A DNA stretch of 64,000 bases from Desulfobacterales bacterium (GCA_016218685.1 JACRDD010000004.1:186001-250000); one strand, 5' to 3'. Shown: positions 1 through 8,268, counted from the first letter of the stretch. Translations and numbers: made by a program. The notes: generated by a model from the sequence alone, not told the origin.

Positions 1-506
1 AGCATTTGGGAAGCGACCTTTTTCTTCAACTCGAAGAGCAGGTGCACGCGGTCGCCCACCGCAGGCTGGGGCGCGAATCCCAGGACATCGCGCAGGTAGA
101 GATCCAAATGCTTTTGGGGCAGGCTGTTGATTTGCTGCTGGCCATGGCGGTACAGCCGCAGGAAAGTCAAGAGCAGGGCCAGGTGCGGCGGCACGCTGCC
201 GGATGAGGCGAGTGCCGCCCGGGCCTGTTCGCTGTCGTTGGCGAAGGATAGGGCCGAGGCCAAATCCGCGGGCAGGGCCTCGAAGAATGCTTCCCAGGTG
301 TTTCCATCGGCCTCGGGGTCTGTATCGGGGAAGACGACCTGGGCGGCATAGCCGCGGACAAAAGCATACAGATCCGCCAGGCCGCGGTCGTCGATCTTCA
401 CGAACCCGGGATGGGTGGGGGAAAGGGCCGGGTCCCGCCGCCCGTCTTGGCTTTGGCCGTCCCGGAAAAGGATGCTGCCGTCCATGTCTTGCCTGCGCGT
501 ATTCAT
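1..506 (-). CDS. eCIS baseplate protein J-like, N-terminal fragment
   Basis: This is the first 168 codons of a gene that runs off the left edge. Its ATG overlaps the stop of the gp25 gene as ATGA, so the two are probably translationally coupled. The visible protein begins MNTRRQDMDGSILFRDG and continues with a segment reading HPGFVKIDDRGLADLYAF, which resembles the N-terminus of large Afp11/Afp12-type baseplate proteins of extracellular contractile injection systems. In characterised clusters these proteins follow gp25 and build the baseplate wedge, and the position here fits that. Only the N-terminus is seen, so the choice between Afp11-like and Afp12-like, and the total length, cannot be decided. 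Confidence 0.65.
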   Translation of the reverse strand, partial: MNTRRQDMDGSILFRDGQSQDGRRDPALSPTHPGFVKIDDRGLADLYAFVRGYAAQVVFPDTDPEADGNTWEAFFEALPADLASALSFANDSEQARAALASSGSVPPHLALLLTFLRLYRHGQQQINSLPQKHLDLYLRDVLGFAPQPAVGDRVHLLFELKKKVASQM

Positions 507-925
507 CGCACCGTGGCCTCTTCGCGATAGAATGGATAGACCAGGTTGTAGCGTGAGTTGGTGGTGCGGACCGTATAATCCACCACCAGATCCACGCGGC
601 CCGAGGGTTCGTCGAGCATCTCGATGGCCACATCGTTGAGCTGGATGCGCGGCTCGTAGATCAGAATGGCCTGTTTGACCAGACCCCGGATATAGGTGCG
701 CACCGTGGTGTTGAGCGGCTCGAACAGCAGATCGTTCAGGTTGCAGCCGTACTTGGGCTGCATGACGCGCTCGCCCAGGGCGGTGGAAAGCAGGATCTGC
801 AAGCTCTGGCGGATATCTTCTTCGTCGGCCACCATCACCACCCCTTTTTGCGCCAGGGAGAAAAGCGGCGGAAAAGACCAGCCTTTGCCGAGAAACGAGG
901 GGGTCGTGTTTTCTTCCTGGGCCAT
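503..925 (-). CDS. GPW/gp25-family baseplate protein (Afp9-like)
   Basis: Predicted 140-residue baseplate wedge component of the contractile injection system. The core carries the typical gp25 pattern, including LGERVMQPKYGCNLNDLLFE near residues 46-65 and a C-terminal segment ending in a YPFY motif. In phage T4 and eCIS particles gp25 nucleates sheath assembly on the baseplate. I start the gene at MAQEEN; an upstream in-frame ATG at 1003 would add 26 residues that overlap the PAAR gene and look out of frame with the family. The gene follows PAAR by 19 bp and overlaps the next gene by 4 bp. Confidence 0.85.
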   Translation of the reverse strand: MAQEENTTPSFLGKGWSFPPLFSLAQKGVVMVADEEDIRQSLQILLSTALGERVMQPKYGCNLNDLLFEPLNTTVRTYIRGLVKQAILIYEPRIQLNDVAIEMLDEPSGRVDLVVDYTVRTTNSRYNLVYPFYREEATVR

Positions 926-944
926 GGGATTCGCTTTCGTTGGG

Positions 945-1223
945 TTACCCGATTTGCACCGTGGGATCGCCCACGGCCGCCGAAGCGCCGCAGAGACACA
1001 CATCGCCCACCCGCAGGGCCGGCTTGCCGCCGATCAGCACCGTGACACTGCCCACGGGAAAAATGCTGGCCGTGGGCTGATGGGCGGTGGGCGGCAGCAC
1101 GCACACATGATTGTCCAGGGCCACGGCCGCCGGGCTTCCGCCGACCAGCACCGTGGGCACGCCCGGTCCCACGATGGTGCCGCCATGGGTGGAGAGGTCT
1201 CCGACGCGCGCCGCGGGTGGCAT
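945..1223 (-). CDS. PAAR-domain spike-tip protein (Afp10-like)
   Basis: Short 92-residue protein that consists almost entirely of a PAAR domain. It opens with MPPAARVGDLSTHGG, has a central VLVGGSPAAV repeat and a second VLIGGKPALRVGD repeat, and contains several Cys and His residues suitable for metal binding. PAAR proteins cap the VgrG trimer and sharpen the tip of contractile injection systems. A GGAGG ribosome site lies just upstream of the ATG. It sits between the VgrG-like spike and gp25 genes. No C-terminal toxin extension is present, so this is a structural tip and not an effector carrier. Confidence 0.88.
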   Translation of the reverse strand: MPPAARVGDLSTHGGTIVGPGVPTVLVGGSPAAVALDNHVCVLPPTAHQPTASIFPVGSVTVLIGGKPALRVGDVCLCGASAAVGDPTVQIG

Positions 1224-1237
1224 ACGATTCCTCCGTT

Positions 1238-2983
1238 TCAGTTGATCTGCACCATAGAGCCGCGCAACACCGCCGTGGCGCTGGAACTCAACTCCGCGCC
1301 GGCCGAGCCTTCGGCCTTGAACTGGGCCGAAGCCTTGGCGTTGGTGTTGACACCCTCGATATTCACGTCGCCGCCGGCCTTGATGTTGATATCCGAGGCG
1401 CTCTCGATGGTGATGCCGTCGGCAGCGAGCACCAGGGTATTGCTGTTTTCATCGGCCAGGCGGATGCCGCCGTCGTCATCCGAAAGCGTCACCGTGTTGC
1501 CGTTGGGGGTCTGGATCGTCACGCTGACCTTGTCGTCGTCGAAGAGCACCGAAATGCCGCTGCGCGTGACGAAGCCCTTTTGATGATTGTCGTCGCTGGC
1601 CGCGATGGGCGTGGGTTTGGCGCTGCTGTGCAACATGCCCAACACCACGGCCTGGCGCGGATCGTCGTGGAGAAAGCCGAGCACGACCTCGTCGTCGATC
1701 TCGGGCCGGAAGATGGCGCCCCGGTTGTTGCCGGCATCCAGGCTGGCCAGGCGCGCCCAGAGCCCCTCTTCGTCGGCGCCGATCAGCGGCATGCGCACCT
1801 GGATGCGCTCCTCGCCGTCCGGGTCGCCGGCAAGGGCCGTGACGATGCCGATCTGAAGCCCGCTCACCGGCGGGATCAGGGCCGCGGCCGGCGGGGCGGG
1901 CGGATGCTGGCCCAAGAACCAGCGCGGTTCGCCGCCGAATTGCAGCTCGGTGGTCCAGGTGCCGCCGCCGAATTCGTGCCGCACGCCGGAGACCAGTGCC
2001 CGGCCGTTGAAGCGTGCCCCTATGCCGGCCAGTTCCAGCATGTCGCCGGCCTGGATGGCGCCGAAGCCGATACACTTGGCCCGACCCTGGATGCGCGCCA
2101 GGCGCGACTTGAGCAGCCCCGCATCGGCCCAGGCCTGCAACTCGTCGCTGGTCAAAAAGCCGCCATGGGCCTGGCTGGCGGTTTCGCCGCCGGCCGCATC
2201 GGCCAGATCCGAAGCCGCGACATTGCCCTGCTCGGCCAGTTGCGGCTCCTGGCCCTCGGCCGACTGCCACTGCTGGTTGGCCGGGTCCCAGGCCTGGCAG
2301 TTCAGCCCGGCCAACTGGTCGCGGGCATCCATCTGCGCTTCAAACTCCAGCAAGGTGGCGCCGTATTGCAATGAGAGCGCCGGATCGGCCGCGGTATCGG
2401 GCTTGACCACCTGAATTTCGTCGCCGTTGGTCAGCACCATCAGGCCGTTGGCTTCGGCCCGACCGACCACGAAATCCCAATCGCTGCTGGCATATTGCAC
2501 CAGGGTTTGGTGCTGGGTCTGGGTCGCCTCGATCTGATGACCCAGGCCGTGACCGTCGATGATCCGGGCGAAGACGTCGCTGTCCTTCACATCGTAGAAG
2601 TATTTGCTTTTACGGTGCAGCGACATCTTCGTGGATGCGTGGCGGCATTCGACGATGAGCATGGAGGGCCGGCCCGGCGCGGTTTTGATCCCATGCCGGG
2701 TGATGAGCCCCTTGAAGAGCGACGCCTCCTGGGAGTGATAGCCGCCCTTGATCTCGATGGCGTTGCCCGGCAGAAAAAGATCGGAACCGCTGGCCGCGAA
2801 ATCCTGGGCCGCCGGGTCGCCGTCGCGCAGGATCAGCTTGGCGAAAGAGATCTTGTTGATCATCTTTACGACCACCACCCCCAGCACGTGATACTCCCGG
2901 GACAAGGCTTCACCGGCGACCAGAATGGTGAAGGTCGGCAAGTCCGTGGGCGCGGCCGCGGGAATGGTGCGTTCAGGGGGCAT
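1238..2983 (-). CDS. VgrG/gpD-like spike protein (Afp8-like)
   Basis: A 581-residue trimeric-spike protein. The N-terminal half resembles the phage late-control gpD fold (hub), with segments such as FKGLITRHGIK and VQYASSDWDFVVGRAE; the middle holds a gp5-type OB fold region (GEERIQVRMPLIGADEEGLW, then an EIDDEVVLGF element); the C-terminal ~120 residues are short beta repeats rich in Asp, Asn and Gly, expected to form the needle. AAGGAG lies ahead of the ATG, and the start overlaps the LysM gene by 11 bp. It connects tube to PAAR tip. No C-terminal toxin domain is visible. Confidence 0.88.
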   Translation of the reverse strand: MPPERTIPAAAPTDLPTFTILVAGEALSREYHVLGVVVVKMINKISFAKLILRDGDPAAQDFAASGSDLFLPGNAIEIKGGYHSQEASLFKGLITRHGIKTAPGRPSMLIVECRHASTKMSLHRKSKYFYDVKDSDVFARIIDGHGLGHQIEATQTQHQTLVQYASSDWDFVVGRAEANGLMVLTNGDEIQVVKPDTAADPALSLQYGATLLEFEAQMDARDQLAGLNCQAWDPANQQWQSAEGQEPQLAEQGNVAASDLADAAGGETASQAHGGFLTSDELQAWADAGLLKSRLARIQGRAKCIGFGAIQAGDMLELAGIGARFNGRALVSGVRHEFGGGTWTTELQFGGEPRWFLGQHPPAPPAAALIPPVSGLQIGIVTALAGDPDGEERIQVRMPLIGADEEGLWARLASLDAGNNRGAIFRPEIDDEVVLGFLHDDPRQAVVLGMLHSSAKPTPIAASDDNHQKGFVTRSGISVLFDDDKVSVTIQTPNGNTVTLSDDDGGIRLADENSNTLVLAADGITIESASDINIKAGGDVNIEGVNTNAKASAQFKAEGSAGAELSSSATAVLRGSMVQIN

Positions 2984-3659
2984 GACGCTCCTTTGCGATG
3001 GGCGGGAAGATCAACTGCTGCCCCGGCGTGAGCCGGCGAAAAGTATTCAGCCCATTGACGCGGGCCACTTCCAGGTAGTGGTTCGCATCGCCATAGATCT
3101 TGAAAGCCAGCAGGGGCAACGTGTCGCCCGCCTTGACCGTGCGCACGTGGGTCAGATCCGGCGAGCTGTCGTTGGCTTCGGCCACCCGGGAGTTGTCGTC
3201 CCGGTTTTCGGTGAAGGTGGCCTCCATGACCGCCCGCAGGGGCGTGCCGTCGGGGTTGAAAAGCTTGTAGGTGATGTCCGCCCGCAGCAGCACGCACAGC
3301 GATTCCAGCCGGCCCCAGATCACCTTGAGAAAGCGCGGCCGGTGCTGCTCGCCGTCGTAGCCCACCACCCGGAAGAACGCCTGGATCTTATCATGCACAT
3401 CGATCTTGTCGCCGGCCGTGCCGGTGCCGTCGAAGACCAGCTTGAGGCGGTACTCCTGGGGTTTGATCCGGCGGAAGACCACCGGGCTGGCGGTGGTGCC
3501 TTCGCCCTGCTCGCGCTGGAACTCCACGTCATAGACCTGGGTGTACTCCTCCGGGTTGAAATAGACTTTGAACTCGGCCACCGGTTCGCCGCTGTAATCG
3601 GCTTCGGTATAGGCCTTGATCAGCAATTTTTCGAGTTCACCCTGGCCGGTCGGCGGCAT
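2973..3659 (-). CDS. CIS tube-type protein with C-terminal LysM domain (Afp7-like)
   Basis: A 228-residue protein with an N-terminal contractile-injection-system tube domain (about residues 1-150, with EKLLIKAYTEADYSGEPV and the FNPEEYTQVYDVEFQRE segment) and a C-terminal LysM-type domain starting near VKAGDTLPLLAFKIYGD and ending GQQLIFPP. In Afp/PVC particles the equivalent protein adapts the tube to the hub and baseplate; the LysM module is thought to hold the structure together and not necessarily to bind a cell wall. Strong AAGGGGG ribosome site. It lies between the DUF5908 and VgrG genes, as in canonical eCIS loci. Confidence 0.85.
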   Translation of the reverse strand: MPPTGQGELEKLLIKAYTEADYSGEPVAEFKVYFNPEEYTQVYDVEFQREQGEGTTASPVVFRRIKPQEYRLKLVFDGTGTAGDKIDVHDKIQAFFRVVGYDGEQHRPRFLKVIWGRLESLCVLLRADITYKLFNPDGTPLRAVMEATFTENRDDNSRVAEANDSSPDLTHVRTVKAGDTLPLLAFKIYGDANHYLEVARVNGLNTFRRLTPGQQLIFPPIAKERHAP

Positions 3660-3668
3660 GCGACCCCC

Positions 3669-3833
3669 TTATCTTTCCTCGCGTTCGCGGAGCAAGGCCA
3701 TGACCTGCTCCACGCACTCGGCGATGAGCTGCGCGCGGTTTAAGGCGGCCTCTTCGCCCCTGCCTTGGGGCGGCCGTTCGGCCGCAGCGCCCACCACTGC
3801 GCGGATCACGATTTCGTTGATATGCACCGGCAT
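3669..3833 (-). CDS. DUF5908-family small eCIS protein (Afp6-like)
   Basis: A 54-residue protein beginning MPVHINEIVIRAVV and ending in a charged helix (AECVEQVMALLREREER). The MPIxIxELxI-type opening is the hallmark of the short DUF5908 proteins that occur between the second tube gene and the LysM gene in eCIS clusters. Its role in the particle is not established. The gene follows the tube gene by 11 bp and precedes the LysM gene by 9 bp, so it belongs to the same transcript. A longer in-frame reading upstream exists but overlaps the tube gene and is not credible. Confidence 0.8.
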   Translation of the reverse strand: MPVHINEIVIRAVVGAAAERPPQGRGEEAALNRAQLIAECVEQVMALLREREER

Positions 3834-3844
3834 GGTCGTATCCT

Positions 3845-4294
3845 TCAGGCCGCAATGCGCCGGTAAAAGCTGTAGGCCAACTCCAGGGTTTCCACCACGA
3901 TGCTGCTCTCCTGGGCCTTGAAATCCGATAAGGCCCACTTGACCGGCCAGCAGCGTTGGTAGCTGTAGGTATCGCCCAGGGGATTGTGCTTCTCGTCGAG
4001 CAGCGTGACATCCACCGTGACCGGATCGAAGATCAAATTCTCGAGGGCATCCTTGCACCACCGCACGAGCCCCGAATCCACCAGCAGGCCGCGCTTGAGG
4101 ATCAGATTGGTGTAGCGGCCTCGCAGGGGCAGCCGGTGGCTGAAGCGGTTCTCGCCGCCTTCGGCCAGCTCTTCGACGCCCAGTTCGGCCGCGAGGCCGG
4201 TCACCTCCTGAAAGCGGGTGTCCTGATCCTGCAAGCCCGAAAGGTGGAAATGCACCCGGAAGTGAAACCCCACGGGTGGATAGTAAACAGCCAT
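3845..4294 (-). CDS. gp19-family tail tube protein, second paralogue (Afp5-like)
   Basis: A 149-residue tube-type protein with the gp19-family layout: an N-terminal FHFRVHFHLSGL strand, a VTGL loop, a LKRGLL element near the middle and a C-terminal ETLELAYSFYRR strand. In eCIS particles a paralogue of the main tube protein forms the first tube rings next to the baseplate, and this position just before DUF5908 is the usual one for it. The ribosome site is AGGTGG. It differs clearly from the neighbouring tube gene, so it is a separate function and not a recent duplicate. Confidence 0.87.
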   Translation of the reverse strand: MAVYYPPVGFHFRVHFHLSGLQDQDTRFQEVTGLAAELGVEELAEGGENRFSHRLPLRGRYTNLILKRGLLVDSGLVRWCKDALENLIFDPVTVDVTLLDEKHNPLGDTYSYQRCWPVKWALSDFKAQESSIVVETLELAYSFYRRIAA

Positions 4295-4312
4295 GCGGCC
4301 ACCTGCGTGCGG

Positions 4313-4744
4313 TTACTTGTTCTCGATGGTCAGGCCTTCGTGGGCCAGTTCGATGGATTCGATGGCCACCTCGTTGCCCGTGGCTTTGAGGCCCGGGCCT
4401 TCCAGTTTGACCGGAAAGGCATGTCTGGCCTTCCAACTCATCACCGGATCGTGATTCTCGTTGAGCAGGCTGATGGTCAGGTCGCGGCGCGCCACCTTGT
4501 TCAGGCTGGTGGTCTTGAGCCAGGCGAAGAATTCGTTATCGGCCGCCATGATGCCGCGTTTCAGCGTGATGTTGCCGAACTTGGGAATGCCGGGCATTTT
4601 GATGGACGAGTACTCCGGGCTGGCGCCGTCCCGGTACTCGATGAGCTGCGTTTCGATGTTCAGGCCCGATACTTCGGCAAAGCCGATCTTGGTGCCACCC
4701 CATTCCACCTGAAAGTGAAACACCGGTAAAGGATAGTCTGTCAT
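4313..4744 (-). CDS. gp19-family tail tube protein, main tube (Afp1-like)
   Basis: A 143-residue predicted inner-tube protein. It has the conserved FHFQVEWGGTKIGFAEVSGL start, an ITLKRGI segment, an LNENHDPVMSWK element and a final ESIELAHEGLTIE strand, all typical of gp19-like tube subunits that stack as hexamers inside the sheath. An AGAGG ribosome site precedes the ATG. It follows the sheath gene and precedes the second tube paralogue, which matches the sheath-tube-tube order of many eCIS loci. Confidence 0.9.
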   Translation of the reverse strand: MTDYPLPVFHFQVEWGGTKIGFAEVSGLNIETQLIEYRDGASPEYSSIKMPGIPKFGNITLKRGIMAADNEFFAWLKTTSLNKVARRDLTISLLNENHDPVMSWKARHAFPVKLEGPGLKATGNEVAIESIELAHEGLTIENK

Positions 4745-4807
4745 GCGATCACCTCTTTATCTCGATGGGTTGCGTATTTGCTTGCGATGCCGATCCGGCG
4801 GCCGGGG

Positions 4808-6214
4808 TCATGACTCCTGCATCTTATGGGAGAATTTGAGGATGATGAACTCGGCCGGACGCACGGCGGCCATGCCGATCTCCACATTCATGCGGCCCTC
4901 CAGAACGTCCACGGCCGTCATGGTCTCGCCCAGGCCGATCTTGACGAAGAAGGCGTGCTCGGGCTTGGCGCCGGCCAGGGCACCGTCGCGCCATTTGAGG
5001 ATCAGGTAGTTTTCGATCATGGATTTGACCTTGATCCAGGTGTTGGCGTCGTTGGGCTCGAACACCGCCCAGTAGGTGGACTTCTTGATGGACTCTTCCA
5101 CCATGTTGAAGAAGCGCCGCACCGAGACATAGCGCCACTCGTTGTCGTTGCCGGCCAGGGTGCGCGCGCCCCACACCATGGTGCCCTTGCCCGTGAAGGC
5201 CCGGATGGCGTTGATGGACTTGCCCGCCGTGGGGTCCACGTTGAGATCTTCCTGATCTTCGCTGGTGATCTTCTGCGTCGGCCGCACGACATTGAACAGG
5301 CTCACATTGGCCGGCGCTTTCCAAACCCCCCGGGCGCCGTCCACCCGGGCGTAAACCCCGGCCACGGCGGCGCTGGGCGGCAGCTTGATGAAGAGTTTCA
5401 GCAAGGCCTCCTTGATCTGATTGTACAGGGCGTTGTTCTGGTCCTTGACGGTCGTGGCGCCCAGGGCCGTGCCGGCCAGGCCGCCGGAGACGTCGGTGCC
5501 GGCTTGATCCTGGTGGGTGCCGATGACCACCGAGGTGTCGTCGAAGGGGAAGTTCAGCGAGGTCTCCAGCCAGGGATGATAGGCGGCCCCGTACTTGAGG
5601 TAGTCCAGGTCGCTGGCGATGTTGCCGCGGAACAGGGCCACATCCTGGCCGTGCAGGTCCATGATGGCAAAGCGGTCCATGAGCTTGTGGCACTGCCCCA
5701 GGGCCGCGTTCATCAAGCTGAAGAAGTGGGCCGAGTTGCCCAGCCGCACGGCTTCCGGAATGACGATCAGCGTGGGTTCGTCTTCCTGTTCGAGCCTTTT
5801 CAAACCTCCTTGCAGCCCGGAGCTGTCGTCTCCCAGGGCGATGGCGGTCTGCAAGTCGCCCACCGAGACAATATAACAGGGGCCGCCGCCGTTGGCGAAG
5901 AAGAGCTTCAGGCAGTAGTACATCAGATAGGTGGGCGTGGGTTCGGCGATGGGCTGGATAGTAAATTCATGGGTGGTGGTATTCTGGACGATGTTGACCG
6001 TGAACGACAACGGATCGGTCTTGCCGAAGTACTGCTCGTATTCGGTCATGGAGGAGATGCGGTGCGGGACCAGTCTCAGATCGTTAGCGACGATTTTCCT
6101 GGCTTGCTGGGTGTGTCCGATGAAAGCGGGGATGGCCGTTGCCACTTCGGCCACCGAGGGCGGGAAGAGCGACACCTCTTCGACATAGACATCCGGTGTT
6201 TTGTAAGTTGCCAT
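4808..6214 (-). CDS. contractile tail sheath protein (Afp2/3/4-like)
   Basis: A 468-residue sheath protein. It begins MATYKTPDVYVEEVSLFPPS, the standard sheath N-terminus that forms the inter-subunit handshake strand, and ends with the conserved C-terminal domain (NDANTWIKVKSMIENYL, then FFVKIGLGETMT and a VRPAEFIILKFSHK strand). This is the only sheath gene visible, whereas Serratia afp has three. That suggests a simpler particle, though more could lie outside the window. AGGAGG ribosome site. The sheath contracts to drive the tube through a target envelope. Confidence 0.93.
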   Translation of the reverse strand: MATYKTPDVYVEEVSLFPPSVAEVATAIPAFIGHTQQARKIVANDLRLVPHRISSMTEYEQYFGKTDPLSFTVNIVQNTTTHEFTIQPIAEPTPTYLMYYCLKLFFANGGGPCYIVSVGDLQTAIALGDDSSGLQGGLKRLEQEDEPTLIVIPEAVRLGNSAHFFSLMNAALGQCHKLMDRFAIMDLHGQDVALFRGNIASDLDYLKYGAAYHPWLETSLNFPFDDTSVVIGTHQDQAGTDVSGGLAGTALGATTVKDQNNALYNQIKEALLKLFIKLPPSAAVAGVYARVDGARGVWKAPANVSLFNVVRPTQKITSEDQEDLNVDPTAGKSINAIRAFTGKGTMVWGARTLAGNDNEWRYVSVRRFFNMVEESIKKSTYWAVFEPNDANTWIKVKSMIENYLILKWRDGALAGAKPEHAFFVKIGLGETMTAVDVLEGRMNVEIGMAAVRPAEFIILKFSHKMQES

Positions 6215-6236
6215 GGATTAAGCCTCCTGTGGACGA

Positions 6237-7439
6237 TTAAAGATAAACGTAGACTTCCGAAAACAGCTCCTCGCCGGCTTCAGCCGGAACCAGGGCTGAA
6301 ACAGCCGGCGCCGGCAGGTTCTCCATCTCTTGGATGCCGCTGCCGCCGCCGTTGCCGCCCGTATATTGCAGGGCAATGCCCTTGGGCGGCTGCTGGCAGA
6401 GCGGCAAGGCGCGATCGGAAACGAACGGTATGGCCAAGGCCCCATCGGGCATCGGTTTGGCGGCCGCGGGCTGCGGTCGAAACTGCACGCCGCCCTCTCC
6501 CGGATAAGAGACCACCCAATCCCGGGGCCAGTCCGCGGGCCACTCCGCCGGCCACTCCGCGGGCGGGGAAGCCGGCCAATCCGCCGGCCAACTGCGGGGC
6601 CAGCGTTGCGGCGTCATCTGGGTCATCCGGAACTTGTGCACGAAGTAATAGCGCCAGCGGGTGCGGCGGTTGTTGATGATCACGGTGTAGGTCTTGGGCG
6701 AAAGGGTCCCGTCGGCCGGGTCGATGAACGCATAGCCGGCCGGCACTTCGGGCCGATGATACATCTCGATGATACCGAAGCTTCGGCCTTCGAAGTGGCT
6801 TTGGGGCCCGGCATAGAACCATTGCGGCGGACCGGCGTCCACGGCCAAAGCGTAACGCCCTTCGCCCCGGGGCCGCAGATCGACGCTATAGCGCGCCTTT
6901 CCCGAGTTCACCGCGACGCTGCGACTGTCGATGGGGGCGCCCCACGCATCGCTCAGGGCAAAAACGACCTGCGACGCCTCCGAAGCGACCGTCGTGGCGA
7001 ATTGCAGCGACTTCAGCGTTAGAACATCATTGGCCGTGACATGGGGTGTGTTCGTATCGCTGGAAAGCAGCAGGCTGCCGTCCTGGACATTGGCACCCAG
7101 GTTGTGGAAGCAGTAGATCGGGTCCGGGCCCGGCGTCAGGGGCAAATCCGAGCAATTGAGGAGATCGTTATCCCTGGCCGTGAGCAGGAAACACAGTTTC
7201 GCACCCGCGGGCAAAGGCTTCAGCGGGGCCAGGCCGCCGACCACCGTGCGCTCGGTCTGCTGCAAAACGACGAACCCATTGGCCGTCGTCCGGAAGAGCA
7301 GACCGTGATTGTTTAGGGTCCGGGCGCAATCCGGCGTGGGGCGGACGGCGATATTCTCCGCGAGGCCGGAAGCGTAGTAAAGATGACGCAAATCGACACG
7401 GAAAAGCGTGCTGAAGGTGATGCTTAGTTCATCCCGCAT
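6237..7439 (-). CDS. unknown 400-residue eCIS-operon protein with Trp-Pro repeat
   Basis: No family was recognised. It lies between the DUF4255 gene, which it overlaps by 11 bp, and the sheath gene, so it is co-transcribed with the injection system. The N-terminal 200 residues look beta-rich, with two possible Ig-like stretches. A middle segment (about residues 275-305) is a run of WP-x-(D/E) units such as WPADWPASPPAEWPAEW, coded by a near 12-bp tandem repeat at about 6525-6605. The C-terminus has a GGNGGGSG linker and ends SEVYVYL. It could be a particle decoration, an assembly factor or a cargo-related protein; none is proven. Confidence 0.75.
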   Translation of the reverse strand: MRDELSITFSTLFRVDLRHLYYASGLAENIAVRPTPDCARTLNNHGLLFRTTANGFVVLQQTERTVVGGLAPLKPLPAGAKLCFLLTARDNDLLNCSDLPLTPGPDPIYCFHNLGANVQDGSLLLSSDTNTPHVTANDVLTLKSLQFATTVASEASQVVFALSDAWGAPIDSRSVAVNSGKARYSVDLRPRGEGRYALAVDAGPPQWFYAGPQSHFEGRSFGIIEMYHRPEVPAGYAFIDPADGTLSPKTYTVIINNRRTRWRYYFVHKFRMTQMTPQRWPRSWPADWPASPPAEWPAEWPADWPRDWVVSYPGEGGVQFRPQPAAAKPMPDGALAIPFVSDRALPLCQQPPKGIALQYTGGNGGGSGIQEMENLPAPAVSALVPAEAGEELFSEVYVYL

Positions 7440-8013
7440 GGCCGATCCGTTTGCGCATGGTGGTTATCGGCGGCTGCTCGTCCCGGGCCGCCTGCTCGTC
7501 GATGATCACGAGGCGTACCTTGTAGAGCACCGACGGCAGGTACTTGGCACCCAGGGAGCCCCAGAGGTGGTTCTGCTGCTCGAAGTTAAGGGAGTACAGC
7601 TCCACCAGCAGTTTTTCCAGGCCGGGGTCCATCTCCGGCGTGTTCCGCGGCGTGAAGCAACTTTTGCTTTGGAAAAAGCGCACCGTTCCCGAAAGATATT
7701 TGAGCCCGGTGGAATAGGTGGCGAAATGGGCGGCGACCAGCACAAAGAGGTTGAGCTTGATCTCGGGGTTGACGTGCGTCACGCGCGTGCCGTCCCTGCT
7801 GGTCTGGATGCCGTACTGGACCTTGGCCACCCGCTCTTCTTCGATGTTCACCAGGCACAGCCCCAGGCTATCCGAGGGAATCTCGACGCTGCCGTCGGCC
7901 TTGACCAGGTTGCCGACGCGCACGATCTCCGTGCCGTTCAGGGTCAGGTCCGGCAGGCGGCCCAAATATTCCTGGATGCCTTTGGCTAGGGTGGCGATGG
8001 CTTTGTCGATCAT
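7429..8013 (-). CDS. DUF4255 / Pvc16-type tube-terminator protein (Afp16-like)
   Basis: A 194-residue protein beginning MIDKAIATLAKGIQEYLGRL, with LNLFVLVAAHFATYSTGLKYL in the middle split by the usual INPEIKLNL-type strand and YKVRLVIIDE near the end. This is the pattern of the DUF4255/Pvc16 N-terminal family, whose members cap and set the length of the tube and sheath in eCIS particles. In afp the gene is last in the operon; here it is near the front, directly after DUF3467. It overlaps the unknown 400-residue gene by 11 bp. Confidence 0.85.
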   Translation of the reverse strand: MIDKAIATLAKGIQEYLGRLPDLTLNGTEIVRVGNLVKADGSVEIPSDSLGLCLVNIEEERVAKVQYGIQTSRDGTRVTHVNPEIKLNLFVLVAAHFATYSTGLKYLSGTVRFFQSKSCFTPRNTPEMDPGLEKLLVELYSLNFEQQNHLWGSLGAKYLPSVLYKVRLVIIDEQAARDEQPPITTMRKRIGHAG

Positions 8014-8034
8014 CTTCGCTCGGGTTTCACCGTG

Positions 8035-8268
8035 TCAAATGGTTCCGTACTCTTTTTCAAAAGCTTTGACCGCCTGATCCAAGACCTTTCGGAACGCCTT
8101 GGCCACCACCGGATTGACGATGATCCGGGTATGCAGCGATTCCTTGCCTTCGGTGAAGAACTGGCCGAAATCGAACAGGAACTCGATGGCGTTGTGGCCA
8201 ACATTGAAATGGTTGGCATAGCGTCCTTCGGGCGATTGCAGCTCCTCCGGCTTGCGCTTCGGCTCCAT
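8035..8268 (-). CDS. DUF3467-family protein, first gene of the eCIS operon
   Basis: A 77-residue protein with the DUF3467 signature: YANHFNVGHNAIEFLFDFGQ followed by a HTRIIVNPVVAKAF element and a C-terminal helix. DUF3467 proteins are small and widespread; their function is not established. It is the promoter-proximal gene of the injection-system operon, 21 bp ahead of DUF4255. Being first suggests a regulatory, chaperone or assembly role, but that is inference. The ATG at 8266-8268 has only a modest AAAGGG ribosome site. Confidence 0.8.
   Translation of the reverse strand: MEPKRKPEELQSPEGRYANHFNVGHNAIEFLFDFGQFFTEGKESLHTRIIVNPVVAKAFRKVLDQAVKAFEKEYGTI

Noticed and set aside
1217..2374. Long rightward reading frame of 385 codons opposite the VgrG gene
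   Set aside because: It is antisense to a clear VgrG gene, in a GC-rich region where long shadow frames are expected, and has no family motif.
4826..6676. Rightward reading frame of 616 codons opposite the sheath gene
   Set aside because: Antisense shadow of the sheath gene with composition typical of such shadows; no ribosome site.
1..8268. Prophage tail module or type VI secretion
   Set aside because: DUF4255, DUF5908, two gp19 tubes and a LysM tube protein are eCIS traits; no capsid, terminase, integrase or Tss genes are visible.
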